Numbered from the stretch's first letter, positions 33,036-42,559 are shown. The stretch: DNA of 64,000 nt from Nibrella viscosa (GCF_039541875.1 NZ_BAABHB010000002.1:124001-188000); one strand, 5' to 3'. The notes: generated by a model from the sequence alone, not told the origin. Made by a program: numbers and translations.

Positions 33036-34469
33036 ATGAAAAGACTTGTCGTTGCTTTACTGGTAGCCATCGTACTCACCAGCTTCCTGGCACTGCCGGT
33101 GCCTGATAAGGCCGGACATCCCAACGTTATTTTGTTTTTTATGGATGATATGGGATACGGTGATTTGTCCTGCTATGGTGCGCTGGGCTACCAGACCCCT
33201 CACCTGGATAAAATGGCCGCTGAGGGTACCCGGTTTACCAACTTCCTGGTAGCACAGGCGGTATGCACCGCATCCCGGGCTGCGCTGCTTACGGGCTGCT
33301 ACCCAAACCGCATCGGGCTGTATGGCGCACTTGGCCCGAACTCGCCCATCGGGTTGAACTCTTCGGAGGAAACGCTGGCCGAACTGCTGAAAGAGCAGGG
33401 CTACGCTACGGGGATTTTTGGTAAGTGGCACCTGGGCAGTCAGCCGCAGTTTCTGCCCCGCCAGCATGGCTTTGACGAGTACTATGGCGTTCCCTATTCC
33501 CACGATATGTGGCCCCTGCATCCGGCTCAGGCCAGTGCTAACTACCCACCCCTGCAACTCATTGAAGGCGATAAGCCCGTTAAAGCGGTCAATACGCTGG
33601 AGGATGTCAGTGAACTGACCAGCAGCCTGACCCATCGGACGGTTCAGTTTATCCGGAAACATAAAAAAGAGCCTTTTTTTCTCTACGTTCCGCATCCCCT
33701 GCCGCATGTCCCGCTGGCTGCTTCGACCCGGTTCAGGGGCAAAACGGCAAGAGGGCTGTTTGGGGATGTTATAGAGGAACTGGACTGGTCGGTGGGTCAG
33801 ATCCTGGACGAAGTAAAAAAGCAGGGCCTTGACAAAAACACCCTGGTCATCTTCACCAGCGACAACGGGCCGTGGCTCAACTACGGGGACCATGCCGGAT
33901 CTACCGGCGGCTTTCGGGAAGGCAAAGGCACCACATTCGACGGAGGGCACCGGGTACCATGCATCATCCGCTGGCCTGGAAAAGTACCGGTCGGCCGGGT
34001 CAGTAATAAGCTCTTATCGACCCTCGATATTCTACCAACCGTAGCTTCTCTCTGCGGAGCCAGACAACCCACGCAAAAGATTGATGGCGTGAGTTTTGAG
34101 GCTTTGCTCAAAGGAGACGAAAGCGCTGCTCCGCGTGAACAGTTCTACTACTATTACCGGCGCAATAGCCTGGAAGCCGTCCGGAAAGGGGACTGGAAGC
34201 TGGTGCTTCCCCACGAAGGGCGCTCATACGAAGGGCAGTTGCCCGGCACCAACGGTATGCCGGGCAAGGCTCCTGAGAACCACCCTTTCCCGCTGGCGCT
34301 GTACAACCTGGGTCGTGATCCTGGCGAGCGCTACGATGTAAAAGATGTGTTCCCGGCGATGGTAACCGAACTGCAGCGCCTGGCGGAAGAAGCCCGCGAA
34401 GACCTGGGCGATGACATTACCCAGCGACCAGGAAAAAACGTTCGGGCAAGCGGGATCGCTTCTAAATGA
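33036..34469 (+). CDS. Secreted arylsulfatase
   Basis: A 477-residue type I sulfatase with a leader (1-~20) followed by the metal site NVILFFMDDMGYGD. The modification motif is CTASR at 77-81, where Cys77 should be turned into formylglycine by a maturase not in this window. GKWHLG and the TSDNGPW metal motif are also present. It hydrolyses sulfate esters, probably on a sugar, in the periplasm. Length is normal. It is transcribed toward the minus-strand operon that contains a second sulfatase, with only 13 bp between the stop codons. Substrate (for example ulvan, sulfated fucan or a glycosaminoglycan) cannot be read from the sequence. Confidence 0.88.
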   Translation: MKRLVVALLVAIVLTSFLALPVPDKAGHPNVILFFMDDMGYGDLSCYGALGYQTPHLDKMAAEGTRFTNFLVAQAVCTASRAALLTGCYPNRIGLYGALGPNSPIGLNSSEETLAELLKEQGYATGIFGKWHLGSQPQFLPRQHGFDEYYGVPYSHDMWPLHPAQASANYPPLQLIEGDKPVKAVNTLEDVSELTSSLTHRTVQFIRKHKKEPFFLYVPHPLPHVPLAASTRFRGKTARGLFGDVIEELDWSVGQILDEVKKQGLDKNTLVIFTSDNGPWLNYGDHAGSTGGFREGKGTTFDGGHRVPCIIRWPGKVPVGRVSNKLLSTLDILPTVASLCGARQPTQKIDGVSFEALLKGDESAAPREQFYYYYRRNSLEAVRKGDWKLVLPHEGRSYEGQLPGTNGMPGKAPENHPFPLALYNLGRDPGERYDVKDVFPAMVTELQRLAEEAREDLGDDITQRPGKNVRASGIASK

Positions 34470-34482
34470 TGCGTGAAGAGGA

Positions 34483-35934
34483 TTAGTGGAGTAGTCGCGG
34501 GGTAATTAACTTTTCCGTGGCATTCCGTGGCAACTGGTACAGCTCGCCTTTCTGATTCGTGAAATACAGGTACGATTCCGACGGCTTACGGCCGTTTCCG
34601 TCGGCCCAGAGACCGTAGAAGTCGGGGTGGGCATTTTTGGGTCGGCGGACGTAGCTGTGGTTGCGTTCGCTGCTGCGGGTGATCTGTTTTTCCATTGCCC
34701 AGGTAGTACCCCCGTCGCGGCTGGTCCACATGGCGACCTCGCCACCGGGATTATAGGCCTGTGGTCCATCCTGCGTTGGGCCTATGACTTTAATGACGTT
34801 GCCGGACTCAGGGAAGATAGAGCCCATGTCATAATTGCTGTCGGAGGTGGTGACGATATGGTCTGTCCATTTATTGTTACGAAACTGAAACAGTCGCCAG
34901 TGCCGGGGGTTGTTGCCGGGTCCGGCTTCGTAGCCTTTGCTGGAAATGACCAGAATGGCCGGTCTGCCGCTGGTGTCGAAGTCAATGTCCAGCAGGTAGC
35001 AGTTCATCTTTTCGCTCACATAATCTTTGACTACAGCCGGGTTATTGATTTCGGTCAGTGGTAGCTGAACGGTTTTGCCCGTGGCGGTATGCCAGCTCTG
35101 GCCGAAGTCGGTGGTCTCCAGATAATGCAGGTTAGTGCGGTAGTTGAGGCCCTTTCCCTTCGGGTGAAAATCAAACGCTACGCCGACTTTACCGTTCGCT
35201 TCAGCGCTGATCTGGTAGTGCCCTTCGCCGATGTGGGCCAGTACCGTCCACTCGTGCCAGCGGATGCCGTCTTTGCTGGTGTTGTAGCCGATTACCCGGT
35301 TGCCCTGCGGGTTGTATTTGGTAAACAGCGTCAGAAAGCCTTTGCCTTTGAGGTAGTACACCTGGAAGTAGGAGAAGTTAGTGAAGGGCTTCTCTTGGCC
35401 GTTTACCCGTTCGGTGGCGCTTATCGTCTCAAATCGAGAAATGTCATACGGCTTTTGGCTGCGGTGAATGTAGGAGGGGCGGGTGGTGCCGTGGGAGGTC
35501 GAAAAAATCCAGATGTACCCGTTATCATCCAGCGAGATAACGGGGTTGTCGTGGGCGTCGATGGTATGCTTGTCGAGGAGGAGGGTGGGGTTGGCTACCT
35601 GTTTGGTTTTGTGGTCAAAGTAAGAGACGTTGTGGTACAGGGTAGCGTTAGCCTCATCGGTGCCGCCGAAGCAGAAAAACGTCTTATCCACCTCTTTGGC
35701 GTAAATGGCAAACGGGCGATGGTTGGCCGGGTAGGTAGCCAGCCCTCCGCTGTACTTGTACACGTACTCGTCGTTGGAAGGCTGGTTCATGTACCAGATA
35801 CCCTTGAACCCGTTGGCTTTGGTTTGCAGTACCTCGGCTTCGGCATAGCGGTTGTCTGGATGCACCTCCGACTGGGCCTGCACCAAAGTTGACGCAGCGA
35901 AAAGGAGTATAGCAATAATAGTGTTGAGTCGCAT
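34483..35934 (-). CDS. BNR_4-type secreted beta-propeller protein
   Basis: A 483-residue exported protein with a leader ending STLVQAQ and a seven-bladed propeller of the BNR_4 family (PF15892). Visible motifs: KGIWYMNQPSNDEYVYKYSG, HTIDAHDNPVISLDDNGYI, FSTSHG and a late SRDGGTTWAMEKQI Asp-box. Relatives include ulvan lyases of families PL24/PL25 and uncharacterised glycoside-active proteins, so a lyase or glycosidase role on a sulfated uronic polysaccharide is plausible but not shown. Last gene of a four-gene minus operon. The ATG at 35934 follows the sulfatase stop by 5 bp; a GTG at 35943 would overlap it. Confidence 0.75.
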   Translation of the reverse strand: MRLNTIIAILLFAASTLVQAQSEVHPDNRYAEAEVLQTKANGFKGIWYMNQPSNDEYVYKYSGGLATYPANHRPFAIYAKEVDKTFFCFGGTDEANATLYHNVSYFDHKTKQVANPTLLLDKHTIDAHDNPVISLDDNGYIWIFSTSHGTTRPSYIHRSQKPYDISRFETISATERVNGQEKPFTNFSYFQVYYLKGKGFLTLFTKYNPQGNRVIGYNTSKDGIRWHEWTVLAHIGEGHYQISAEANGKVGVAFDFHPKGKGLNYRTNLHYLETTDFGQSWHTATGKTVQLPLTEINNPAVVKDYVSEKMNCYLLDIDFDTSGRPAILVISSKGYEAGPGNNPRHWRLFQFRNNKWTDHIVTTSDSNYDMGSIFPESGNVIKVIGPTQDGPQAYNPGGEVAMWTSRDGGTTWAMEKQITRSSERNHSYVRRPKNAHPDFYGLWADGNGRKPSESYLYFTNQKGELYQLPRNATEKLITPRLLH

Positions 35935-35939
35935 AAGCT

Positions 35940-37391
35940 TCACTTCCGGCTGATTTGTGGCTTCAACAGCGAAGGGTTCAGTTTATACAGTTCCTGCCTG
36001 AGTTCGCCTTTTTTTGCCTTGTAATCCGGATTGTTGGCCAGATTGGTGTATTCCCTGGGGTCGGTCTGGTGGTCGTAGAGTTCCTCCAGACCCTGCCCGT
36101 TTTGCCAGACAGTGTAGCGGTAGCGTTCAGTGCGGAGGCTGTACCCCATGGTGCCGCCTTTGCGGTTGATCTGCGTGATGGCGGGGTGGTTCCAGGTGGC
36201 CTGCGGGTTGCGCAGCAAGGGCAGCAGGCTCCGGCCCATCAGGTGACCGGGCGCGGGCAAGCCGCACCAGTCGACCAGCGTGGGGTAGACGTCCAGCAGC
36301 TCTACGATACGCGGACTCGCTTTCCCGTTCCCCCGCTCGCCGGGGGCGGCTATGAGCAGCGGCATTCGGGCCGATTCTTCAAACAGGCTGTTTTTCTCCC
36401 ACTGATCGTGTTCACTGAGCAGGTAACCGTGGTCGCTCCAGAAGGCAATGATCGTATTGCTGGCTTCGCCGGATTTTTCCAGAGCGTCGAGTACGCGGCC
36501 CAGTTGAGCATCCATGAAGGTGATGCTGGCGTAGTAGGCCTGTAGAATTTTTCGTTTGGTGGAGTCGGGAAACGACCAGTTAAAACCCGGCATGTAGGCG
36601 TCCTGGGGTACATCGCTCATGTCGGGGTCACGGGGCGGCAACGGAATCTTGTCGGGCGGGTAGAGGTCGAAATACTTTTTAGGCGCGATATACGGGCAGT
36701 GGGGCCGGAAGAAACCGACCGCCAGAAAAAACGGCCGGTCGGGCTCCTGCCGGGCCTGCGCCAGCAGCTTCACGGCTTCGGTAGCCACCATGCCGTCGGT
36801 CTGTTCCTCGTCGGTGCCGTCGGCGGCCAGCCAGGCGAGGGCAGAGCCCAGTCCGATGTTGGGTGTCAGGTTGATCAGCAGATGTTCTTCGGCTTTGTCC
36901 CGGCCTTTCGGGTTGCGCACTGTATGCCAAGACAAGGTATCGTCCAGACCGCTGGTGCCAATGCCACCCGGCACCGAATAGTGATAGATCTTACCAACCC
37001 GGGCGGTGAAATAGCCGTGCTGTTTAAACAACTGCGGCAGGGTGACTACGTTGGGCACTGTTTCCCGAAAATGCTTTTGCAAATCATAGATCTTCACCGA
37101 ATCCGGCCGCAGACCCGTCAGCATCGAACTCCGGCTGGGGCTGCACCAGGGAAACTGGCAGTAAGCCTGATTAAAGCGCACACCCCGTTTGGCCAGCCGA
37201 TCGAGGTTGGGCGTTCTGACCAGCGGATGGCCGTAGCTGCCGATGTGGTTGTTGAGGTCATCGGACGCAATCAGCAGCACATTCGGCCGGCGTTTGACGG
37301 GGGCATGCTGCCGTTGCGCCTGTGCGAAAACCGGCAGCATGGATAACGTCCAGCCAATGAGTAACAGGAGCGGGGTTCGGAGAGCGTGCAT
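35940..37391 (-). CDS. Secreted sulfatase (iduronate-2-sulfatase-like)
   Basis: A 483-residue sulfatase with a leader (1-~26) ending FAQAQ, metal site NVLLIASDDLNNHIGSYG, and modification motif CSPSR at 83-87 (Cys83 to formylglycine). Later WSDHGYLLSEHDQWEKNSLF and RMPLLI are typical of the iduronate-2-sulfatase/choline-sulfatase-like S1 subfamily. Its motif differs from the CTASR sulfatase at 33036, so the two probably remove sulfates at different positions. It is third in the minus operon, 26 bp after the isomerase gene. Confidence 0.88.
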   Translation of the reverse strand: MHALRTPLLLLIGWTLSMLPVFAQAQRQHAPVKRRPNVLLIASDDLNNHIGSYGHPLVRTPNLDRLAKRGVRFNQAYCQFPWCSPSRSSMLTGLRPDSVKIYDLQKHFRETVPNVVTLPQLFKQHGYFTARVGKIYHYSVPGGIGTSGLDDTLSWHTVRNPKGRDKAEEHLLINLTPNIGLGSALAWLAADGTDEEQTDGMVATEAVKLLAQARQEPDRPFFLAVGFFRPHCPYIAPKKYFDLYPPDKIPLPPRDPDMSDVPQDAYMPGFNWSFPDSTKRKILQAYYASITFMDAQLGRVLDALEKSGEASNTIIAFWSDHGYLLSEHDQWEKNSLFEESARMPLLIAAPGERGNGKASPRIVELLDVYPTLVDWCGLPAPGHLMGRSLLPLLRNPQATWNHPAITQINRKGGTMGYSLRTERYRYTVWQNGQGLEELYDHQTDPREYTNLANNPDYKAKKGELRQELYKLNPSLLKPQISRK

Positions 37392-37417
37392 AGGCTACTG
37401 TCGTGAAGAACCTGCTT

Positions 37418-38269
37418 TTACAGACTTTTCAGGTAAGCGATGCTCAGCGGTACCTGCTGTTCCACGATTGGACTTTCATCCTCAATGTAATAGTACTTAA
37501 TGGCTGTCTTTTGAGCGGCTTTCAGAATGGCCGGCAGGTTGAGCTGGCCGGTGCCCAGCGTGACATCGTTCTCTGGTGGCGTAGAGCCGGAGAAATCGCC
37601 TTTAATGCCTTTTTTCAGGTCTTTCACGTGCATCAGCTTAAAGCGTTTCGGATATTTTTTCAACAGCGTTTCGGGGTCGTGGCCGGGGTGGAATACCCAG
37701 AGTATATCCATCTCGTAGCTCACATCGTCGGGATTGGTATTCTGTACGATGTAGTCGAAGAGGGTGCCGTTCTGGTAAGGCTGGAACTCAAAGCCGTGGT
37801 TGTGATACACGAACGTCAGGCCGTTTGCTTTCAGCTTCCGGCCAAACTGGTTAAAATCATCGACGGTCCGCTTCGCATCCTCCAGCGTAAAGGTTCCTTT
37901 ATACGGTACGCCCGACAACCGTACAAACTCAGCGCCTAAGGTTTTGGCATCTCGAATAACGGAGTCCATGTTGTCTTTCAACGCATTGTATCGGACGCCG
38001 TAACTGGAGCAACGCATACCCCGCTCATCGAGATACTTCCGCATCTCGGCGGCCGTCTTACCGAACAGGCTCGACATTTCCATGTTGGTAATACCCAGCG
38101 CTTTTATTTTATCCAGCGTGCCGGGCACATCTTTGGCAAAACTGGCCCGCATGGTGTACGAGACCATACCCGGCGTTTCTTTCAGCAGTTTGCCGAAACG
38201 GTTTGACTGTGCAAAGGTGGTCACTGCCAGCACACAAAGCAGCAGCGACAAACAGATGTTCTTTTTCAT
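37418..38269 (-). CDS. Exported sugar phosphate isomerase/epimerase-like TIM barrel
   Basis: A 283-residue protein of the xylose isomerase-like TIM-barrel family (AP_endonuc_2, PF01261), with a clear leader ending TTFAQ. Metal-binding-type motifs are FVYHNHGFEF, SYEMDILWV and KLMHVKDLKKG, with a late YYIEDESP. Members isomerise or epimerise sugars, or oxidise them to keto sugars in the periplasm of Bacteroidota. Export rules out a phosphorylated cytoplasmic substrate. Its place between an SGNH hydrolase and a sulfatase gene suggests action on a released sugar. Confidence 0.82.
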   Translation of the reverse strand: MKKNICLSLLLCVLAVTTFAQSNRFGKLLKETPGMVSYTMRASFAKDVPGTLDKIKALGITNMEMSSLFGKTAAEMRKYLDERGMRCSSYGVRYNALKDNMDSVIRDAKTLGAEFVRLSGVPYKGTFTLEDAKRTVDDFNQFGRKLKANGLTFVYHNHGFEFQPYQNGTLFDYIVQNTNPDDVSYEMDILWVFHPGHDPETLLKKYPKRFKLMHVKDLKKGIKGDFSGSTPPENDVTLGTGQLNLPAILKAAQKTAIKYYYIEDESPIVEQQVPLSIAYLKSL

Positions 38270-38303
38270 GATGTTTTGTAATCCTCAGAGGTAATCCAGT
38301 TAA

Positions 38304-39566
38304 CTAATCAACCAATTCGCCAATCAACAACACCTGACTGGCGTAGCCGGCATTTTCGGCATACCGGCGCGGGTCATTGATGGTGCTGCCCCGCTTTTGC
38401 AGAATGGCTGCTTTGTCGAGGGGTTCATTAGATAAAGTCAATTCAACGGTATGTATACCGTCCGGGAGTTCAGGCAGCAGAAAATAATTGGACCGGTAGT
38501 AGGTGCAGTATTCATCGAAGCGGGGGTAGATTCGGGCGGGCTGCCCATCAATGTTAACCTCGTACTGTCCGCAGCCGGGGCCCATGACATCGTACAGGCC
38601 CAGTTGGGTGCCTTTGAACCGGATTATCAGTTTCGCGCCCGGCCGGCCGGCTTTCACCAGGTATGCAAACCGGTTTTGCAACTGCCGGGCAACGGTATCG
38701 GTAGTTGGGGTAATTTCCTGCCATTCGATGCTGCGGGGGACCTCCCGGATGGACGCCATGGCGGCTCGTTCCCAGTTCCCGGCAGTTAGCGGTTTGGCCA
38801 GCCGGTGGGTATGTGGACGGCTCTGGGTCTGTAGCAACTGCATGGCGCGGGCAAAAGCTTCGGCGTAGAGCCGGTGGCCGGTAGCCGGGTAGGGGTGTAC
38901 ATTATCGGTTGAGAAGACCAGCTTGTTCGGGTATTCTTCGGGTTTGCCCCGGTAAACCAGACTGCCGTTCTGTGCCAGTTTCACTACCTCCAGTCCCATA
39001 TGGATAGACGGAATGCCATAATACTCGGCTACTTTCTCCATAGCGGTGGCCGATACCGGCAGTTTACCTTGTTCCAGCACCGGAGCCATAGCGCCCGTTA
39101 GCGTGTACACAAAGGCAATATCGGTGCGGGGAAACTGCCGCCAGATCTGCCGGACAATGCCTTCCAGGGTCCGATGAATCAACGCCGGCTGTTTGCCGTT
39201 GTCGTTGACGGCAAACTCGACCAGCACCAGGTCGGGCGCGTGTGCCAGCACATGTTGCCGCAGCCGGAACGCGCCCAGATCAGAGCCGGTCCCGCCGATG
39301 GCGGCATTGATGTGCGTGATGACCGATTTCGGGTAGGCTGCCTGCAACCCTTTCAGCGATTGCTCCCGCCAGCCGTTACCGGCCTCGGTGATGCTGCCGC
39401 CGAAGTAGGCTATCGTTACCGGTCGACCACTTTTGAGCTTCTGAAAGAAATTAGGCAATCCGGAACGGACGGTGCACTCCCGCGCCGGTGCCAGCGAGTC
39501 GGGCTGGGCGTAGAGACGCGGGAAATAGGCGAGAGTCAACAAGAATAAGGTCAACAGTGGACGCAT
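38304..39566 (-). CDS. SGNH/GDSL hydrolase, secreted
   Basis: A 420-residue exported protein: leader ending PRLYAQ, then an SGNH hydrolase domain with block I FGGSITEAGNGW (nucleophile Ser), block II GGTGSDLGAFR, block III EFAVNDN and block V DNVHPYPATGHRLYAE (catalytic Asp and His). A C-terminal beta-rich domain follows (~250-420; LIIRFKGTQLGLYDVMGPG). Such proteins are carbohydrate esterases that remove acetyl or other acyl groups. It is the first gene of the minus operon (then isomerase, sulfatase, BNR_4), reading away from the mannonate dehydratase-like gene. Confidence 0.85.
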   Translation of the reverse strand: MRPLLTLFLLTLAYFPRLYAQPDSLAPARECTVRSGLPNFFQKLKSGRPVTIAYFGGSITEAGNGWREQSLKGLQAAYPKSVITHINAAIGGTGSDLGAFRLRQHVLAHAPDLVLVEFAVNDNGKQPALIHRTLEGIVRQIWRQFPRTDIAFVYTLTGAMAPVLEQGKLPVSATAMEKVAEYYGIPSIHMGLEVVKLAQNGSLVYRGKPEEYPNKLVFSTDNVHPYPATGHRLYAEAFARAMQLLQTQSRPHTHRLAKPLTAGNWERAAMASIREVPRSIEWQEITPTTDTVARQLQNRFAYLVKAGRPGAKLIIRFKGTQLGLYDVMGPGCGQYEVNIDGQPARIYPRFDEYCTYYRSNYFLLPELPDGIHTVELTLSNEPLDKAAILQKRGSTINDPRRYAENAGYASQVLLIGELVD

Positions 39567-39665
39567 AATCCGGTAGGGGGTGTATAATAACGCTCCTGTT
39601 TTAGAAAGTCAGGATTATGGCTAACTTACCACTGTTCGTCCGCAATTGTGTCGACTACGCTGCTC

Positions 39666-39715
39666 GTCTGCGTCTGTGACGCCAGATGGGCGAGGTCCGC
39701 GTCACAGACGCGGAC
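39666..39715. repeat. Large hairpin containing the GCGTCACAGACGC repeat, copies 2 and 3
   Basis: Two 17-nt arms (39666-39682 and 39699-39715) are complementary with a single mismatch around a 16-nt spacer. Each arm holds the dispersed GCGTCACAGACGC repeat, in opposite orientations. It lies in the divergent intergenic region, 31 bp before the ATG at 39746, and looks like a REP-type element or a leader hairpin. Confidence 0.6.
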
Positions 39716-39745
39716 GGGCGCCAAATAATCCCAATCCTTGACCCT

Positions 39746-40867
39746 ATGGAAACGTCACGAAGAAAATTTATCAGAACCTCAGCTTCATTGGCCGCTCTCT
39801 CGGTCAGTGGCCTTGCTGAGGCAAATAGCTCGCTCGCCAATGCCTCTCCGGCAACTGTCACATCGGCCGTCAGAGATGCCGGGATGCAACTCTGCGAAGC
39901 GTATTTCAGCGGGATGAACGAGCAGAAAATAGCCCTGACCAAACAGATGGATGTGCTGGGAGCCGTCGGCGGCATCAGCCCCGGCATGGCAGGCCTGAAA
40001 GATGTGAAGCCCTGGGAGTATCAGGCGGTAGCTGCCATAAAAGAAGCCTGGGAGAAAGTAGGCCTTAAACTCCGGGTGATTGAAGGACCACCCGCGCTGG
40101 GTGAGAAAACCAAACTGGGGCTGGCCGGCCGGGATGAGGAGATCGCCAACTTCATTACCCTGATGCACAACCTGGCGAAGGTGGGCATTGATACGATCTG
40201 CTATAACTGGATGCCGGTGATCGGCTGGTTTCGGACGCAGAACGATCGGCCCGGTCGGGGAGGGGCGCTGGTGACGGCTTTTGATTACGAAGCGGCCAAA
40301 GGTTTACCGCTGACGCAGTACGGCGAAGTCTCCAAAGAGACCCTGTGGACGAACCTGGCGTATTTTCTGAAAGCGGTGGTGCCGGAAGCGGAAAAAGCGG
40401 GCATTAAGCTGGCTATGCACCCCGACGATCCGCAGGTCGACAGCCTCCGGGGTATTGCCCGCATCATGAACACCGTCGACTCGTTTAAGCGCTTGCTGGA
40501 CATCTACCCCAGCCCCAATAACGGCATTACCATGTGCCAGGGAAATTTTGCGCTGATGGGGCAGGATATTCCAAAGCTGATTCAGTACTTCGGGAAGCGC
40601 AAGGCCATTCATTTTGTCCACTTCCGCAATGTGCGGGGCGGGAAGTTCAGTTTTGAGGAGACCTTCCACGACGAAGGAATCATTGATATGTACCAGGCCA
40701 TGAGAGCGTATTACGATACGGGCTTCACCGGTCCAATACGCCCCGACCACGTGCCAACCATGTACGGCGACAGTAACCAAAATCCAGGCTACAGCACGAT
40801 CGGCACGTTGTACGCCCTGGGGTATATGCGTGGACTGATGGAGGCTGTGAGTAAGCGCCGGACATAA
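39746..40867 (+). CDS. Exported mannonate dehydratase (UxuA-like) protein
   Basis: A 373-residue protein similar to D-mannonate dehydratase, which converts D-mannonate to 2-keto-3-deoxygluconate. UxuA-type metal-site motifs are visible: LAMHPDDP, MCQGNF, HFVHFRNVRG and RPDHVPTM. Unusually it has a Tat-type leader, SRRKFIRTSASLAAL, while characterised UxuA is cytoplasmic. The ATG at 39746 is used because the twin-arginine leader begins there; an in-frame ATG at 39686 lies inside the hairpin. It is divergent from the SGNH-sulfatase operon and would fit breakdown of uronate-derived sugars. Other reactions of this fold are possible. Confidence 0.8.
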   Translation: METSRRKFIRTSASLAALSVSGLAEANSSLANASPATVTSAVRDAGMQLCEAYFSGMNEQKIALTKQMDVLGAVGGISPGMAGLKDVKPWEYQAVAAIKEAWEKVGLKLRVIEGPPALGEKTKLGLAGRDEEIANFITLMHNLAKVGIDTICYNWMPVIGWFRTQNDRPGRGGALVTAFDYEAAKGLPLTQYGEVSKETLWTNLAYFLKAVVPEAEKAGIKLAMHPDDPQVDSLRGIARIMNTVDSFKRLLDIYPSPNNGITMCQGNFALMGQDIPKLIQYFGKRKAIHFVHFRNVRGGKFSFEETFHDEGIIDMYQAMRAYYDTGFTGPIRPDHVPTMYGDSNQNPGYSTIGTLYALGYMRGLMEAVSKRRT

Positions 40868-40971
40868 AGGCACATAGGACCAATTTTGTGAGTCAGGCTT
40901 AACAGCGTTTTGCCTAATTGCTTATCTTGCTACGGTAATCCAGTTACAAAAGCGTAGGCATTTACCGTACA

Positions 40972-42531
40972 GTGATCTCTTTTTCCTTTGATCTTTCTGA
41001 CAATCAATTGTCGTTTGGCCTGATGCGCTGGGAGCCGGTGCCGGGTGCGGAGCCGCACGACTTTCGGTGTGTTGAGGCTACGCCAGTGGCCGGACATCTG
41101 TTAGGCATACCCATAGAAAGTTTGCCGGACCAGCGGCTCCGTAGCCTGCTCCCCGATGCGGCTGATACGCTGGCTCAGGACTGGCAGCGGGTATGGCACA
41201 GAAACGGTACCAGCCGGCTGGATCTGTTTTATCATCACCCGCACGAGACTACCGGGCACTGGCTGGAACTTACCGCTGCCCGAACGGATACCTGCCTGCT
41301 CGTCACGCTTCACGACATTACCGACCGGATTGCCGGTCTTCACACGCTCCAGGACAAACTCAATACCACGATTCAACAGCAGCAGCAGCAACATGCCTAT
41401 CAGCAGGCTCTGCTCGATGGAGCCATCAACGGTATCGTTTCGCACAACGCCATCCGGAATACCGACGGGAAGATTGTCGATTTTGGCTTTCTGTCGCTCA
41501 ACAAAGCAGCCGAAACGCTGATCGGACGAACTATCAGCGACCTGGCGGGGCATACGATGATGGAACTGTTTCCCGGCAACAAGGAATTGGGACTGTACGA
41601 TATGTATGTGCAGGTTGTCGAAACCGGTGTTCCTGACCGCACGGAGGTGTACTATAAGGGCGACGGGCTGGATTTCTGGATTGCCGTGTCGGCCGTAAAG
41701 CAGGGTGATGGCTTCGTGGTAACGTTTGTGGACATAACCGAAGCCCGCCAGACCCGGCAGAAGCTCGAATTTATGGTGCAGCAACTCCGGCGCTCCAACG
41801 ACTACCTCCAGCAGTTTGCGTATGTAGCCTCGCATGACCTCCAGGAACCCCTCCGGAAAATTCATGCCTTTGGCGATGTCCTGCAGAAGCAATTTGGGTC
41901 GGTACTTGGCGAAGCCGGCAATGACCTTATTGGCCGGATGCAAAAGGCTAGTGGACGCATGCAAACCCTGGTCAAAGATCTGCTGGCGTATTCCCGGCTG
42001 AATACCCAGCCCAAATCGGCAGCAGCCGTTGATCTGAACCTGCTGTTTGCGGAGATCCTGAACGATCTCGAACTAATCATCCAGGAAAAGCAGGCCCGTA
42101 TTCAGGTGGCTCCGCTGCCGTTGGTGGGCGGAAGCCTGACCCAGTTGACGCAGTTGTTTGTCAATTTGCTCAGCAATGCTCTTAAATTTCATAAACCAGA
42201 TCAGCCTCCGCAGGTAATCATCAGCGGGACAGTTGTTTCGGGGCGTGACCTACCCGATCTAAAGGCGCTGAATGCCCACCAGCAGTACGTCTGTGTGGAG
42301 GTAAGTGATGACGGTATCGGTTTTGATCAGCGGCATAGCGAACGTATTTTTCAGATGTTTCAGCGGCTGCATGGCGTCACTAAATACACAGGTACCGGCG
42401 TAGGGCTGGCCCTCTGCAAGCGCATTGTCGAAAATCATGGCGGCTGGATAACTGTCCGGAGTCAACCTGACCAGGGAACCACTTTTACGGTATATTTGCC
42501 CGTCGAGATAAATGACGAACTGCTTTTCTGA
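40972..42531 (+). CDS. PAS-domain histidine kinase
   Basis: A 519-residue soluble kinase. An N-terminal PAS-like domain (~10-125) ends LLVTLHDITDR. A coiled coil with a run of six glutamines follows, then a second PAS (~145-260, ending FVVTFVDITEA), HisKA with His288 in ASHDLQEPLRKI, and HATPase_c (DDGIGF, GTGVGLALCKRI). The HDLQEP form of the H box is that of phytochrome-like and PAS-kinase families, clearly different from the six kinases further left, so it belongs to another pathway. The start is a GTG at 40972; no ATG precedes the first PAS in frame. No response regulator is adjacent. Confidence 0.85.
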   Translation: MISFSFDLSDNQLSFGLMRWEPVPGAEPHDFRCVEATPVAGHLLGIPIESLPDQRLRSLLPDAADTLAQDWQRVWHRNGTSRLDLFYHHPHETTGHWLELTAARTDTCLLVTLHDITDRIAGLHTLQDKLNTTIQQQQQQHAYQQALLDGAINGIVSHNAIRNTDGKIVDFGFLSLNKAAETLIGRTISDLAGHTMMELFPGNKELGLYDMYVQVVETGVPDRTEVYYKGDGLDFWIAVSAVKQGDGFVVTFVDITEARQTRQKLEFMVQQLRRSNDYLQQFAYVASHDLQEPLRKIHAFGDVLQKQFGSVLGEAGNDLIGRMQKASGRMQTLVKDLLAYSRLNTQPKSAAAVDLNLLFAEILNDLELIIQEKQARIQVAPLPLVGGSLTQLTQLFVNLLSNALKFHKPDQPPQVIISGTVVSGRDLPDLKALNAHQQYVCVEVSDDGIGFDQRHSERIFQMFQRLHGVTKYTGTGVGLALCKRIVENHGGWITVRSQPDQGTTFTVYLPVEINDELLF

Positions 42532-42532
42532 G

Positions 42533-42559
42533 GCTCGTCCGCCGGCCTGCCGGACGAGC
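42533..42559 (+). terminator. Hairpin after the PAS kinase
   Basis: GCTCGTCCG (42533-42541) pairs with CGGACGAGC (42551-42559); it starts two bases after the stop codon. The downstream side is T/A-rich but not a pure T-run. Confidence 0.65.

Noticed and set aside
35089..35892. 267-codon plus-strand frame opposite the BNR_4 gene
   Set aside because: Valine/glycine-rich antisense product with no family resemblance; the minus-strand protein has a signal peptide and conserved motifs.
40972..42531. PAS kinase considered a seventh member of the kinase array
   Set aside because: Its phosphoacceptor motif (ASHDLQEPLRKI) and domain layout differ from the shared core, and it lies 14 kb away in another operon.
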